NCBI RefSeq assembly: GCF_029525555.1
Contig: NZ_JAPDHZ010000002.1
Span: 223,868-287,867 of the forward strand
Direction: 5' to 3'
DNA from: Cohnella ginsengisoli
GTDB lineage: Bacteria; Bacillota; Bacilli; Paenibacillales; Paenibacillaceae
Length of the DNA stretch: 64,000 nucleotides
Of the stretch, positions 9,814 through 19,689 are shown piece by piece. Below the pieces are notes generated by a model. It was not told where the DNA came from, searched no databases, and saw only the letters and a program-made list of their open reading frames with translations. Positions within the stretch are counted from its first letter, which is position 1. Each line of letters starts with the position of its first letter. The position numbers were made by a program, and so were the translations under genes.

Positions 9814-12522
9814 TTAAGGCTTCACGATCTCGATCGCCTTGCCCCGCAGGACGTATACGTTGATCGGATCGCCGAAGTTCAGGCTGTCGGTCGTGATCAG
9901 CGTATCGCCTTGGTGAATGTACGCTTGCGGGGAGAGCGCGACCGAGTAGTTGTCGTCGCTCAGCGATTCTTTCTGATAATAAAACGTGTTCGTCGTCTTG
10001 TCCGTGCGCCAGTACGTCTTGCTGACCGGCGTCACGACGTTCAGAATCGTGCGATCGTTCTCGTCCTTGCGAAGCTCGACGCGGTCGTCCAGCTGAATCG
10101 CGGACAGCGTGTTGGACGATACGCCATTGCGCACGACGAGCGGCGTCACGCCGACCGTTTGCTTCACGGCGGCGCCGGTGCCGGCGCGAAGGTCGATCGT
10201 GCCTGCGGCCGTATCGATCGCGACGACCCGCCCGAACGTCGACGGCACGATCTTGGCCAGCGTTGGCGTCGCGCCCTGCAATGTTACGTTAAGCAACGTC
10301 CCGGCGGCAAAGCCGGACAGCTGCGCCGCGTTGCCGCTTGCGTCCTGAAGCGCGAAGCCGCTGCCGACCGTCCATTCGGCGACCGAGCCGTCGGAAGCCT
10401 TGGCCTTGAGCTTGCCGGCGGCCGCGTCGACGGATACGACTTCGAACTGAACCGTCTTCACGACCTGCAGCCCGACCGCGTAGTTTTGGCCACCGTCGAG
10501 CAGCGCGACGATCTTGTCGCCCGCCTTGATGTCCGCGTAGGTGCGGTTGGTCTGTCCGTATATCTCGACGGTCGGCGAAGTGTAAGGCACCGTCACGGTC
10601 GAGTTGTTGTCCAGCAAAAGCTGAAGCGTCTTCGTCGTCGTGTTGTTTGCCAACACCGTTCCCTTGTACTGGGCGACGAAAGAAATGGAGACGATGTTGC
10701 TGCCCGAATAGCCGATATCGACCTTGCGGCCTTTATAGAGCATGCCCGTGCCCGCGTCCGCGGAAATCGTCGTGCCGTTCAAATCGTAGCGGACGCCGGA
10801 GCCGAGCGCGAACGTCTTGACGTTGCCTGCGGCATCCTTCAGGATGAGCACCTTGGCGTCGTAATCGTAAGAAGACACGATCAGCCCGTTCTGGACCTGA
10901 ACGCTCCGTCCCGTCGCCTCGACCGCGGTGACCTTGCCTTCCGCGTTCAGCGTCAGCGTGACCGCGTCGCCCGGATACAGATCCGCCAGCGTCGCGCCGT
11001 TCAGTCCCGAGATTTTGACCGCGACGCCGGCAACGTATTCCTTGCCGATGATGTCGCTCGCGCCGGCGATTCTGTATTGGATCGTCTGCGCGGTCGTATC
11101 GATCTTGAACAGCGTCCCCGTCGCGCTAGCCGCGACGGCGCTCTTCGTGACCGTCACCTTCGTATAAAGGCCGCCTTTGATCTCGTAGGAGACCGTATCG
11201 CCGACCTTGATGTCGCCGATCGCCGCCGGCACGCCGCTGACCGTTCGCAGCACCGCGTTGGCGTCAAGCGCCCGCGTATCCGCGATCGATGTGGCGTTGT
11301 CCTTGATCTCGAGCTTGCGGCCGACCGTATCGACGCCGATCACCGTGCCGGTGCCGGACTTCGCGACGGACGATTGGCCGGTCTTGACTGCGAGGACCTT
11401 GCCGGATTGCGTGTACGTATCGATCGTAAGCGTGAGATCCGCGTTTTCCGGCAGATCGGCAAGCGCGACCTTGTTGTTCTCCGCGTCCGTTACGGACGGC
11501 AGCCGAGCCGGATCGTACGCGTACGACTGCACGTCTTCGCCGCTAAGCAGCGTAATGGCGGACTTCGAAGCGCTCACGACGACGAGCTTGCCCTGCACCG
11601 TCTTAACCTGAGGCGTATCGCTTACTTGTTCGACGTACGCCGCCGAGCCGTCCGCGGCCGCGATAACGTTTACCGTGCCGTAAACTTTAAGCGCGTCTTG
11701 CGCGGTGAGCGCTTCGCTGTCGAGACGAGAATACATCGTGCCCATGCCGACGGTGTAGGCCGTCGCCGTGCCGTTCGCTTGCAGCACGGTGACGGCATTG
11801 GCGTCGGCGCCGAGCAGCATGCCGGTCGTTTGCTTCGGGTAAGCGACCTGCTTCGCGGCTTCCGCGCGGCTGAACAGCGTCGCCGCCGTCGCCCGGGTCA
11901 CGACGCCCTTGGGCGCGAACTTATTGCCGCTAAGTCCCTTCACGAGATCCAGGTCGACGGCCGCTTTGACGAAGCCGACCAAATCCTTGTCGATCGAGGC
12001 GTTGTCGGCGAAGGAAGTCGTGCCGGCAGCCGCCGTCTTGCCGATCGTGCGGACGAGCAGCCGCGCGATCCATTCGCGCGTCGCGGGCGCTTCGCCCCAA
12101 TTGACCTTGGGCTCGGCTTCGGCGAGCGCGAACTCTTCGGATCGGTTAAGCAGTCCTTCCTTCAGCGCGTAGCTAACGTACAGGTTGGCGTAGGAGCTGA
12201 CGTTAAACGTACTCGGGAAAGCGGCAACGCCGGAATCCAGCGCCTTCTGTTCGAGGCCGAGGAAGCGAATCGCGATGATGACCGCATCCTGTCTCTTGAC
12301 GCTGTCGTTCGGCGCGAACAGATTACCGCCCTTGCCCGCGATCAAGCCTTGGAGCGCCAGCTTGGCGATATGCTTTTCCGCCCAGTGGCCGGCTACGACG
12401 TCGGTGAACGGCGTCTTGGAGGCCGCGGAAGCGGTCGGTGCAGAACCGACCGCTGCGGCGCCGGACCAAAGCAGCGCCAGCAGGAGAATGGATAATAGCC
12501 ATTTACGTGGTTTGAGCGACAT
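9814..12522 (-). CDS. S-layer homology (SLH) domain surface protein with repeated beta modules
   Basis: A 902-residue exported protein. Signal peptide: basic MSLKPRK, hydrophobic core, likely cleavage after SASA near residue 35. Three SLH domains follow (FTDVVAGHWAEKHI at ~40; a second ending NWGEAPATREW; a third with FADNASIDKD), which bind pyruvylated wall polymers. The rest is a string of about eight similar ~70-residue modules that each open with a G-x-V-x2-V/I-D-x3-x-L-x-L-type strand pair (GTVIGVDTVGRKLEI, GTLFKIDTTAQTIQY, GRVVAIDTAAGTIDL). No catalytic residues are recognisable; the role is structural or adhesive. The start at ATG 12522 follows GGGGAG; a GTG at 12567 overlapping the amidase stop lacks such a site. 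It is cotranscribed with the amidase. Confidence 0.85.
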   Translation of the reverse strand: MSLKPRKWLLSILLLALLWSGAAAVGSAPTASAASKTPFTDVVAGHWAEKHIAKLALQGLIAGKGGNLFAPNDSVKRQDAVIIAIRFLGLEQKALDSGVAAFPSTFNVSSYANLYVSYALKEGLLNRSEEFALAEAEPKVNWGEAPATREWIARLLVRTIGKTAAAGTTSFADNASIDKDLVGFVKAAVDLDLVKGLSGNKFAPKGVVTRATAATLFSRAEAAKQVAYPKQTTGMLLGADANAVTVLQANGTATAYTVGMGTMYSRLDSEALTAQDALKVYGTVNVIAAADGSAAYVEQVSDTPQVKTVQGKLVVVSASKSAITLLSGEDVQSYAYDPARLPSVTDAENNKVALADLPENADLTLTIDTYTQSGKVLAVKTGQSSVAKSGTGTVIGVDTVGRKLEIKDNATSIADTRALDANAVLRTVSGVPAAIGDIKVGDTVSYEIKGGLYTKVTVTKSAVAASATGTLFKIDTTAQTIQYRIAGASDIIGKEYVAGVAVKISGLNGATLADLYPGDAVTLTLNAEGKVTAVEATGRSVQVQNGLIVSSYDYDAKVLILKDAAGNVKTFALGSGVRYDLNGTTISADAGTGMLYKGRKVDIGYSGSNIVSISFVAQYKGTVLANNTTTKTLQLLLDNNSTVTVPYTSPTVEIYGQTNRTYADIKAGDKIVALLDGGQNYAVGLQVVKTVQFEVVSVDAAAGKLKAKASDGSVAEWTVGSGFALQDASGNAAQLSGFAAGTLLNVTLQGATPTLAKIVPSTFGRVVAIDTAAGTIDLRAGTGAAVKQTVGVTPLVVRNGVSSNTLSAIQLDDRVELRKDENDRTILNVVTPVSKTYWRTDKTTNTFYYQKESLSDDNYSVALSPQAYIHQGDTLITTDSLNFGDPINVYVLRGKAIEIVKP

Positions 12523-12563
12523 CGTGTGATCTCCCCGATCGCGCGCGCCGGACTCGCCGGCCG

Positions 12564-14140
12564 TCACGCTAAATTAAGATAAGCTTTGACCGCTGCGGCG
12601 AGGCCGGCGGCCGTGCGGTTTTGGAAGTCCTCGGTGAACAGCTTCTTTTCTTCCGTCGCGTTCGACAGATATCCGGCTTCGAACAGCACGGCCGGCATCT
12701 TGGTCTCCCGCGTGACGGCCAAGCTCTTCTGGATGACGCCGCGGTCCGCCAATCCCGTAGCCGGCGTCGCGTACTGTTTGACGACGTTGGCGAAGGCAAC
12801 GCTTTCCGCGCGCGTATAGTAAACTTCGGTGCCGCTGACCGTATTTTTGGTGTTGCTGTTCGCGTGAACGGACAGGAACAAATCGGCTTTGACCGAGTTG
12901 GCCAGGTTATACCTGTCGCTAAGCGAAGGGAACGTATCCGCCGATCGCGTCATCACGATCTTGATGCGGGCATCGGTCGCTAGCAGCGCTTGTACCTTTA
13001 AAATGACGGCCAGGTTGAAGTTTTTCTCGTACTTTCCGCTGACGCCGATCGCGCCGGAGTCCGATCCGCCGTGTCCGGCGTCGAGCACGACCGTGTATAC
13101 CTTGTTTTGCGGCACTTCGTTAACCGGCGGCACCGCGTCCGCGCTGAGCTTGATTTTGAGTTCGCCCGCCGAGGCGTCGTTTTGAACCTCGTAGCCGTAA
13201 GCGCTGCTCAGGTCAAGCACGAAACGCAGGGCGTTCGGGTTGCTCTGGAACAGCGAATAGCGTACCTGCGTAAGCACGGGATGCCCGGCTACGGGATAGA
13301 CGCCGCTCTTCGCCGTCGTACCGTTCACGACGAGATTTTGTCCGAAGTCCGAAGCGAAATCGGACTTGGGTACGTCGACTACGATGCGGTCCGGCCCGGT
13401 GAGCGAGGTGACGACCGGCTGGACCGTACCCTCGTAGCTTAAAATCACGGTTTCGTTTTCAAAGCGGATACCGTGAATGTAAGCGAGGCTCGCGTTAGGG
13501 TCGGCGACCGTCGTGCCGGTGCCTCCGTCAGTCGTGCCCGTGTCTCCGCCTGCCGTGCCGTTGCCGCCCCCCCGTGGAACCGTCCGTCGCTGGCGGATCC
13601 TCGTCGACGACGCCGATCATGCCGCCGCCGGACGAATTGTCGCCGCTTCCGCCGGCGCCTGCCCCGTTCGTCCCGCCCGACGTTCCGCCTGAATCGGCCT
13701 TGGACGTGTAGATGAACGCGGACTTCGTCTTGTTGTCCCAGACGATATCCGCGCCGAAGTTGTCCTTCACGAAGATGAGGGGTACCATCGTCGTGGCCGT
13801 CTGGGGCGTCGTCTGCTTGATAATGGGCGCCGCCTCGAGCTGGCTCTCGATGCCGTTGATGGTCGCCTTTTTTGCTGCCGACGGTCATGGCGATGACCGA
13901 ATTCCCGTTCGTAACCGTGACCGTCTTGGTCGCGTTATCAAACTTGACGGTGAACCCCAGGTTCTCCGTTACGGTGCGGATCGGCAGCATGACGCGGCTG
14001 TCGATCAAGGCAGGCGGTTCCTTCGGCGTCAATACGACGCCGTCCAGAATCAACTGGGGCGTGACGGTCGCCGCCGAAGCGAGACCGGCGGCCGTTAACA
14101 GCATCGATACGACAAAAATCAGGGAAATCCAGTACCTCAT
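12564..14140 (-). CDS. N-acetylmuramoyl-L-alanine amidase with copper-amine-oxidase-like and AMIN domains (two apparent frameshifts)
   Basis: Removing one base from each of the T run at 13868-13873 and the C run at 13567-13573 restores a 524-residue secreted protein. Order: signal peptide (MRYWISLIFVVSMLL), a copper amine oxidase N-terminal-like domain (LPIRTVTENLGF, TMVPLIFVKDNFGA), a Gly/Ser/Asp-rich linker, an AMIN domain (VILSYEGTVQPVVT onward) and an Amidase_3 domain. Zinc and catalytic residues are intact: DAGHGG, EKNFN, SVHANS and FEAGYLSN. The enzyme cuts the amide bond between muramic acid and the stem peptide. It ends just before the S-layer gene, so wall remodelling and surface-layer display are linked. 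Confidence 0.9.
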
Positions 14141-14173
14141 GCTTCACCTCGGTGTCAATGATTGGGCCGTTCC

Positions 14174-14234
14174 AAAAGCGGCGCTTCCGCTAAAAAAGTC
14201 CTAAGCAGACCTTTCTAGCGGAAGGGGCGCTTTT
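14174..14234 (-). other. long hairpin at the 5' end of the amidase/S-layer mRNA
   Basis: A 19-bp arm pair (14174-14192 with 14216-14234, two mismatches), the loop itself partly paired, begins about five bases after the predicted transcription start. It may stabilise the message, as 5' hairpins do on other S-layer mRNAs. The same arms would also terminate plus-strand transcription (T6 on that side), but no plus-strand gene feeds into it. Confidence 0.5.
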
Positions 14235-14245
14235 TTGGCTTGTCC

Positions 14246-14274
14246 ACCCTAATTTAGACGCCGGGCAATGTCAA
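14246..14274 (-). promoter_or_regulatory. sigma-A promoter for the amidase/S-layer operon
   Basis: Minus-strand -35 TTGACA (14274-14269), 17-base spacer, weak -10 TAGGGT (14251-14246). It sits between the leuD terminator and the amidase start, the only place a promoter for this operon can be. Confidence 0.55.
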
Positions 14275-14293
14275 AAGTTGCGAGTTAAAGCGG

Positions 14294-14342
14294 AAAAAAA
14301 AGGCCTTCTTTCCCGAAAAGTGTCGACCCGGGAAAGAAGACC
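14294..14342 (-). terminator. intrinsic terminator after leuD
   Basis: A 14-bp stem (14302-14315 with 14329-14342, one G-U pair) followed on the minus strand by eight T residues, 24 bases beyond the leuD stop. A strong terminator. Confidence 0.92.
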
Positions 14343-14365
14343 CATATAGCGTTCCAAATCGGCGA

Positions 14366-14974
14366 TTAAAATACGTTCGCCAGTCTCTTTTCGTTTTTGG
14401 CTTCGTATGCTGCGATCTCGTCCGCATGCTGCAGCGTGAGACCGATATCGTCCAGTCCTTGAAGCAGGAATTGGCGGCGGTGCTCGTCGAGCTCGAACGG
14501 GATGCTCAGCCCTTGATCGTCGGTGATGACCTTGTTCTCCAGGTCGACGGTCAGCTTGTAGCCCTCGTTCGCCTCGGTGCGCTTGAACAGGTCGTCGACC
14601 TGCTCCTCGCTCAGCTTGATCGGCAGAATGCTGTTCTTGAAGCAGTTATTGTAGAAGATGTCCGCGTAAGAAGGCGCGATAATGACGTTGAAGCCGTAGT
14701 CGAGAATCGCCCAAGGCGCGTGCTCGCGGGAGGAGCCGCAGCCGAAGTTGGCGCGCGACAGCAGGACCGTAGATCCTTGGTAGCGCGGCTTGTTCAGGTT
14801 GAACTCGGGGATAACCGCCCCCTGCTCGTCGAATCTCCATTCGAAGAACAGGTACTGGCCGAAGCCGCTGCGCTCGATGCGCTTCAGGAATTGCTTAGGG
14901 ATAATGGCGTCGGTATCGACGTTCACGCGGTCGACCGGCGCGACGAGACCCGTGGATTTGATAAATGGTTGCAT
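14366..14974 (-). CDS. leuD: 3-isopropylmalate dehydratase, small subunit
   Basis: A 202-residue small subunit of isopropylmalate isomerase, which with LeuC converts 2-isopropylmalate to 3-isopropylmalate in leucine synthesis. Typical features are the N-terminal [15 protein letters not shown] and [13 protein letters not shown] loops, and [14 protein letters not shown]. Length is normal. It lies 18 bases after leuC and ends at a strong terminator, so leuCD form a two-gene unit; leuA and leuB are not in this window. Confidence 0.97.
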   Translation of the reverse strand: MQPFIKSTGLVAPVDRVNVDTDAIIPKQFLKRIERSGFGQYLFFEWRFDEQGAVIPEFNLNKPRYQGSTVLLSRANFGCGSSREHAPWAILDYGFNVIIAPSYADIFYNNCFKNSILPIKLSEEQVDDLFKRTEANEGYKLTVDLENKVITDDQGLSIPFELDEHRRQFLLQGLDDIGLTLQHADEIAAYEAKNEKRLANVF

Positions 14975-14992
14975 ATGCGTATGTCTCCCCTC

Positions 14993-16414
14993 TTAAGCCG
15001 TCACTTCGGACTTGAATTCCCAGTTGCGGACGTCGGTGAACTTGCCCTTGATCGCCGCTGCCGCAGCCATCTCCGGCGACACGAGATGCGTGCGTCCGCC
15101 GCGGCCCTGACGGCCTTCGAAGTTGCGGTTGGACGTCGACGCGCAGCGCTGTCCGGGCTGCAGAACGTCCGGGTTCATCGCCAGGCACATCGAGCAGCCC
15201 GCTTCGCGCCATTCGAATCCTGCGGCGGTGAATATCTTGTCCAGGCCTTCTTTCTCGGCCTGGATCTTGACGCGGCCGGAACCCGGCACGACGATCGCGG
15301 TGACGTTCGGGCTCACGCTATGGCCCTTGGCCACGGAAGCAGCGGCGCGCAGATCCTCGATCCGGCCATTCGTGCAGGAGCCGATGAACACGTAGTCGAT
15401 CGGAATCTCCGACATCGGGGTCCCGGGCGCCAGATCCATGTATTCGAGCGCCTTTTCGGCGGCTTTGCGTTCGTTTTCGGTCGGCAGCTGCTCCGGATAA
15501 GGCACGATCGACGTGATGCCGGTGCCCATGCCCGGGCTCGTGCCCCAGGTGACTTGCGGCACGAGCGAAGCGACGTCAAGGTCGACTTCGGCGTCGTAGA
15601 CGGCGCCTTCGTCCGTCGCCAGCGCCTTCCACTGCTCGACGGCGCGGTCGAAGTCGTCGCCTTGCGGCGCGTATTCGCGGCCGCGCAGGTAGTTGAACGT
15701 CGTCTCGTCCGGCGCGATCAGGCCGGCGCGGGCGCCGCCCTCGATGGACATGTTGCAGACGGTCATGCGCTCTTCCATCGTCAGTCCCGTGATCGCTTCG
15801 CCGGTGTACTCGATGACGTAGCCGGTCGCGAAGTCGGTGCCGTACTTGGCGATCAGGCCGAGGATGAGATCCTTCGCCGTGATGCCGGCCGGGCGCTTGC
15901 CGATGAAGTTGACCTTCATCGTCTTCGCCTTGGATTGCTGCAGGCACTGCGTCGCGAGCACGTGCTCGACTTCGCTCGTGCCGATGCCGAACGCCAGCGC
16001 GCCGAACGCGCCGTGCGTCGAGGTGTGGCTGTCGCCGCACACGATCGTCTTGCCCGGATGCGTCAGGCCGAGCTCGGGGCCCATGACGTGAACGACGCCC
16101 TGGTCGATCGTGTTCAGGTCGTACAGCTTGACGCCGAATTCGGCGGCGTTGGCCGTCAGCGTGTCGATCTGCTGCTTGGAGATCGGATCGGTAATATTGA
16201 AGCGATCCTTGGTCGGCACGTTGTGGTCCATCGTCGCGAACGTCAGGTCGGGACGGCGAACCTTGCGGCCGGTCATGCGCAGGCCTTCGAACGCCTGCGG
16301 AGACGTAACCTCGTGAACGAGGTGCAGATCGATATACAAAATGCTAGGCTTGCCCGCTTCCGAATGAATCACGTGATTGTTCCAAATTTTCTCGAACATC
16401 GTTTGTTTGCTCAT
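14993..16414 (-). CDS. leuC: 3-isopropylmalate dehydratase, large subunit
   Basis: A 473-residue aconitase-family large subunit holding the 4Fe-4S cluster that dehydrates and rehydrates isopropylmalate. Cluster cysteines are in FIGSCTNGR and [10 protein letters not shown]; substrate loops include MDHNVPT and [13 protein letters not shown]. Length and motifs are complete. A divergent LysR-type regulator begins 123 bases upstream with overlapping promoters, the classic arrangement for autoregulated control of leuCD. Confidence 0.97.
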   Translation of the reverse strand: MSKQTMFEKIWNNHVIHSEAGKPSILYIDLHLVHEVTSPQAFEGLRMTGRKVRRPDLTFATMDHNVPTKDRFNITDPISKQQIDTLTANAAEFGVKLYDLNTIDQGVVHVMGPELGLTHPGKTIVCGDSHTSTHGAFGALAFGIGTSEVEHVLATQCLQQSKAKTMKVNFIGKRPAGITAKDLILGLIAKYGTDFATGYVIEYTGEAITGLTMEERMTVCNMSIEGGARAGLIAPDETTFNYLRGREYAPQGDDFDRAVEQWKALATDEGAVYDAEVDLDVASLVPQVTWGTSPGMGTGITSIVPYPEQLPTENERKAAEKALEYMDLAPGTPMSEIPIDYVFIGSCTNGRIEDLRAAASVAKGHSVSPNVTAIVVPGSGRVKIQAEKEGLDKIFTAAGFEWREAGCSMCLAMNPDVLQPGQRCASTSNRNFEGRQGRGGRTHLVSPEMAAAAAIKGKFTDVRNWEFKSEVTA

Positions 16415-16457
16415 TTTACATTCACCCCGTGTAGATATCCTCGTCTAGAATGATTCT

Positions 16458-16495
16458 ATAATAACATTGGTTCTATCATTGTTCCAAGATATAAT
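16458..16495. promoter_or_regulatory. overlapping divergent promoters for leuC (-) and the LysR gene (+)
   Basis: Minus strand: -35 TTGGAA (16487-16482), 18-base spacer, -10 TATTAT (16463-16458), for leuC. Plus strand: -35 TTGGTT (16467-16472), 17-base spacer, -10 TATAAT (16490-16495), for the regulator gene. The imperfect dyad ATAACATTGGTTCTAT (16461-16476) has the T-N11-A character of LysR sites and would let one bound regulator touch both promoters. Confidence 0.6.
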
Positions 16496-16537
16496 ATCTA
16501 TAAAGTTGATAGTTCAATCGAATAAGGAGAAACTTCC

Positions 16538-17461
16538 ATGGAATTCAGATTGCTTCATTACGTCATTCAAATTGCCGCCGAACGGAATTTCTCGCGCGCC
16601 GCCGAAAAGCTTCATATCGCGCAGCCTTCGCTCAGCCAGCAGTTGTCCAAGCTCGAGAAGGAGCTCGGCGTGCTGCTGTTCAAGCGGACGACCAACAGCG
16701 TCGAGCTGACCCATGCCGGAACGGTATTCGTAGAAAAGGCCCAGCGGATCGTTGATATGACCGAGCAGCTGCGGCGCGAGATGGAGGATATCGCCGACCT
16801 GCGAAAAGGCCGCGTCGTCGTCGGCACCTTGCCGATCACCGGCTCGCACATCTTGCCGCACGTGCTGCCCGCGTTCCGCGAGGCTTACCCCGACATCGAG
16901 ATCGCGCTCGTCGAGGAGGCTTCGGCCACGCTCGAACAACTGACCGCGAGCGGCGGCACGGACGTCAGCCTGCTCACGCTGCCCTTGGTCGAACCGACCC
17001 TCGCCTACGATCCGATCCTCGAGGAAGAGATCTGCCTCGCGGTCCCCCGGGATCATCGGTTGGCGGCGAACGGCGCGGCCGAGGCGGACGTCGGCGCGCT
17101 CGCGGACGAGGCGTTCGTCATGCTTAAAAAGGGCCAGGGCTTCCGCGCGATCGCGGTCGGCCTCTGCCGCCAGGCGGGCTTCGATCCGCGCGTCGCCGTA
17201 GAGAGCACCAATATCGAGACGGTGCAATCGCTCGTCGCCGCCGGCATGGGCATCGCCTTCGTCCCGCAGATGATCACGCGCAGGGAGCACGACGGCCTCC
17301 AGCCGGTCTACTTGTCGCTGAAGGGACGGCCGACGCGAACGCTTGTCATCGCCTACCGCAAAGGCAGGTACCTGTCCAACGCGGCCGAGGCGTTCATCTC
17401 GACGTTCCGGGATACGATGCGCAAGCTGGAACCCTCCAGAGCCGAGGGCGCATCCTCTTAA
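16538..17461 (+). CDS. LysR-family transcriptional regulator, likely of leuCD
   Basis: A 307-residue LysR regulator. The winged helix-turn-helix is at residues 1-60 (NFSRAAEKLHIAQPSLSQQLSKLE), followed by a linker helix and a periplasmic-binding-like sensor domain (GTLPITGSHILPHVLPAF; PRDHRLAANG). It is similar in layout to CynR/CzcR-type regulators. AAGGAG precedes the ATG by eight bases. Its divergence from leuC and shared promoter region suggest that it controls leuCD and itself. The effector could be 2-isopropylmalate or another leucine-pathway metabolite, but this is inference. The stop overlaps that of the convergent mtnU gene by four bases. Confidence 0.9.
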   Translation: MEFRLLHYVIQIAAERNFSRAAEKLHIAQPSLSQQLSKLEKELGVLLFKRTTNSVELTHAGTVFVEKAQRIVDMTEQLRREMEDIADLRKGRVVVGTLPITGSHILPHVLPAFREAYPDIEIALVEEASATLEQLTASGGTDVSLLTLPLVEPTLAYDPILEEEICLAVPRDHRLAANGAAEADVGALADEAFVMLKKGQGFRAIAVGLCRQAGFDPRVAVESTNIETVQSLVAAGMGIAFVPQMITRREHDGLQPVYLSLKGRPTRTLVIAYRKGRYLSNAAEAFISTFRDTMRKLEPSRAEGASS

Positions 17462-18261
17462 TAGAGCGTCGGCCTGCGGTCTTCGAAGACGGGGATTCTC
17501 CCGCGAACCTCGTCCGTCAGCGACAAATCGATCTCGGCGCGCAAGATCGTCTCTTCCTCGCCCGCTTCGACGACGATCTCGCCCCACGGGTCCACGACCA
17601 TCGAATGGCCGAAAAACCGCGTCTCTCCGCTCGTGCCGCTGCGATTGCAGGCGACGACGTACATCTGGTTCTCGATGGCCCGCGCCTGGAGCAGCGTCCG
17701 CCAGTGGTGCAGGCGCGGATGCGGCCATTCCGCCGGCACGAACAGCACCTTCGCGCCGTCCAGCGCGAGCTTGCGCGCGAGCTCCGGAAAACGGATGTCG
17801 TAGCAAATCATCGCGCCGGCCGGCACGCCCTCGAGCTCGAACCGCCCCGGCCGCTCGCCTGCTTCGAGATGCAGATGCTCGTCCATCAGCTTGAATAGAT
17901 GAATCTTGGCATACTCCGCGATCTGGCTGCCCGTGCGGTCGAAAGCGTAAAAGGTGTTGGTGACGCCCCCGCCGAGGGCGGCGCGGCTGGCCGCGACCGA
18001 GCCCGCCACCACGTTCACGCCGTGCTTCCGGCTGAACGAGGAGATGAAGTCGATGGTGCGCGCGCCCTCCGCGTCCGCAATCTCGCGAATGCGCGCCAGC
18101 TCGTAGCCCGTGTTCCACATTTCCGGCACGACGATGACGTCGGGCTTGCTCTCTTCGCCCGCCGCTCGCTCCAGCAGCGCCGCCAAGCGTTCGAAATTAT
18201 CGTCCGGATATCCGGCATGTATATCCATTTGGATGAGAGCCAGCTTCAGCTTGTTGTTCAT
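17458..18261 (-). CDS. mtnU: carbon-nitrogen hydrolase, MtnU-like omega-amidase
   Basis: A 267-residue nitrilase-superfamily amidase with the full Glu-Lys-Cys triad: VVPEMWNTGY (Glu), AKIHLFKL (Lys) and GAMICYDIRFPE (Cys). In methionine salvage the aminotransferase MtnE uses glutamine and leaves alpha-ketoglutaramate, which an omega-amidase of this kind hydrolyses to 2-oxoglutarate. The divergent neighbour is mtnE, supporting that role. Start: ATG 18261 lies nine bases after AAGGAG; the earlier ATG at 18279 would place that site inside the reading frame. Biochemical specificity is inferred from family and context. Confidence 0.8.
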   Translation of the reverse strand: MNNKLKLALIQMDIHAGYPDDNFERLAALLERAAGEESKPDVIVVPEMWNTGYELARIREIADAEGARTIDFISSFSRKHGVNVVAGSVAASRAALGGGVTNTFYAFDRTGSQIAEYAKIHLFKLMDEHLHLEAGERPGRFELEGVPAGAMICYDIRFPELARKLALDGAKVLFVPAEWPHPRLHHWRTLLQARAIENQMYVVACNRSGTSGETRFFGHSMVVDPWGEIVVEAGEEETILRAEIDLSLTDEVRGRIPVFEDRRPTLY

Positions 18262-18391
18262 TTCTGATCGCTCCTTCATTAAAACGGCTCGAGATCGCGC
18301 CCGAGCCTTCAGGTAGCCTCATCGTAACCGATTCGCGGCAGCCGGACAAGAAGCGACATTTCCTTCTTTTCCGATTGTCCTACTCAACCCC

Positions 18392-18421
18392 TTGTGCTTT
18401 GGTCTACGTAGATTGTATAGT
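18392..18421 (+). promoter_or_regulatory. possible promoter for mtnE
   Basis: TTGTGC (18392-18397), 18-base spacer, TATAGT (18416-18421). The spacer includes the perfect palindrome TCTACGTAGA (18403-18412). No SAM riboswitch or T-box consensus could be found in 18262-18480, although mtn genes often carry one in Bacillus. Confidence 0.4.
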
Positions 18422-18480
18422 CAACTTTGTGACCCTTACGAAAAGCACTCTATGAAAGCAACGGAGCGTGAAGCTGTCTC

Positions 18481-19660
18481 ATGTCCATCTCCATACAACC
18501 CGCGGACCGCATGGCCGGGCTGCCGGAGCAATTTTTCGCCGCGCTCGTCGGCAGGGCGAACGCCCGCGCCGCGACCGGACGCGACGTCATCAACCTCGGC
18601 CAGGGCAATCCCGATCTGCCCACCCCTTCGCATATCGTCGATAAACTGAAGGAAGCGGCCGAAAATCCGCTGTACCACAAATATCCGCCGTTTCGCGGAT
18701 TTCCCTTTTTTGAAGGAAGCCGTCGCGAAGCGTTATAAAGAAGATTACGGTGTCAAGCTCGATCCCGTTAGCGAAGTCGCGATCCTGTTCGGCGGCAAGA
18801 CCGGCCTCGTGGAGATCAGCCAGTGTCTGCTCAATCCCGGCGACGTCTGTCTTGTGCCCGATCCCGGCTATCCCGATTACTGGTCGGGCGTCGCGCTTGC
18901 TGGCGCGAGAATGAGCCAGATGCCGCTGCTCGCGAAAAACGGCTTCCTGCCCGACTACGAGGCGATTCCGGCCGAAGATCTGGCTCGCGCGAAGCTCATG
19001 TTCCTCAATTATCCGAATAATCCCACCTCTGCCGTCGCGACGCCTGAATTTTACGCGGACACGGTACGCTTCGCGGAGCGGCACGGCGTCGTCGTGGCGA
19101 GCGACTTCGCTTACGGGGCGATCGGCTTCGACGGCCGCCGACCCGTGAGTTTCCTCGAGACGCCGGGCGCCAAGGAGGTCGGCATCGAGTTCTATACGCT
19201 GTCCAAAACGTACAACATGGCCGGCTGGCGCGTCGGCTTCGCGCTTGGCAACAGCAAGATCATCGAGCTGCTCAACCTGATTCAGGACCACTACTATTGC
19301 AGCCTTTTCGGCGGTATCCAGGAAGCGGCCGCGCTCGCGTTGACCGGCCCGCAGCAGGCGGTGGCGGACCTCGTCTCCGTCTACGAACGCCGCCGCGACG
19401 CGCTTTACGACGCCCTTGCCTCTCACGGCTGGCACGCGCCGAAGCCCGACGGCTCGTTTTTCTGCTGGCTGCCGGTGCCGGAGGGCCACGATTCCGCTTC
19501 CTTCGCCAACCTGCTGCTTGAAGAAGCCGATATCGTCGTCGCGCCGGGCATCGGCTTCGGCACGCACGGCGAAGGCTATGTCCGCCTCGGATTGCTGGCG
19601 TCGGAAGAACGGCTCCGCGAAGCCGCCGCGCGTATCGGACGGCTCGGGCTGTTCCGCTGA
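18481..19660 (+). CDS. mtnE: methionine salvage aminotransferase MtnE-like (one apparent frameshift)
   Basis: Removing one T from the run at 18706-18711 joins two frames into a 392-residue class I/II PLP aminotransferase. N-terminal INLGQGNPDLPTP and KYPPFRG, substrate-site NYPNNPTSA, and the PLP lysine motif SKTYNMAGWRVGF are all present. MtnE-type enzymes transaminate 2-keto-4-methylthiobutyrate to methionine. The call rests on this family's closeness to B. subtilis MtnE/YkrV and on neighbours mtnU, mtnW, mtnX and mtnB; a broader role (as a general LL-DAP/aspartate-like aminotransferase) is possible. The ribosome binding site (GGAG at 18463) is rather far from the ATG. Confidence 0.78.
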
Positions 19661-19689
19661 GCCGATCCGCCTGCCGGACGTTCGCTTTC

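Noticed and set aside
9910..12495. An 861-codon plus-strand open frame opposite the S-layer gene
   Set aside because: The opposite strand encodes a clear SLH protein with signal peptide and ribosome binding site; the antisense product is a featureless Arg/Asp/Val-rich string.
14174..14234. A plus-strand terminator
   Set aside because: No plus-strand transcript enters from the left; position right after a minus-strand promoter fits a 5' hairpin better.
18262..18480. SAM (S-box) riboswitch in front of mtnE
   Set aside because: The conserved S-box segments around the four-way junction and a terminator are not present; the same is true of 23361-23469 before mtnW.
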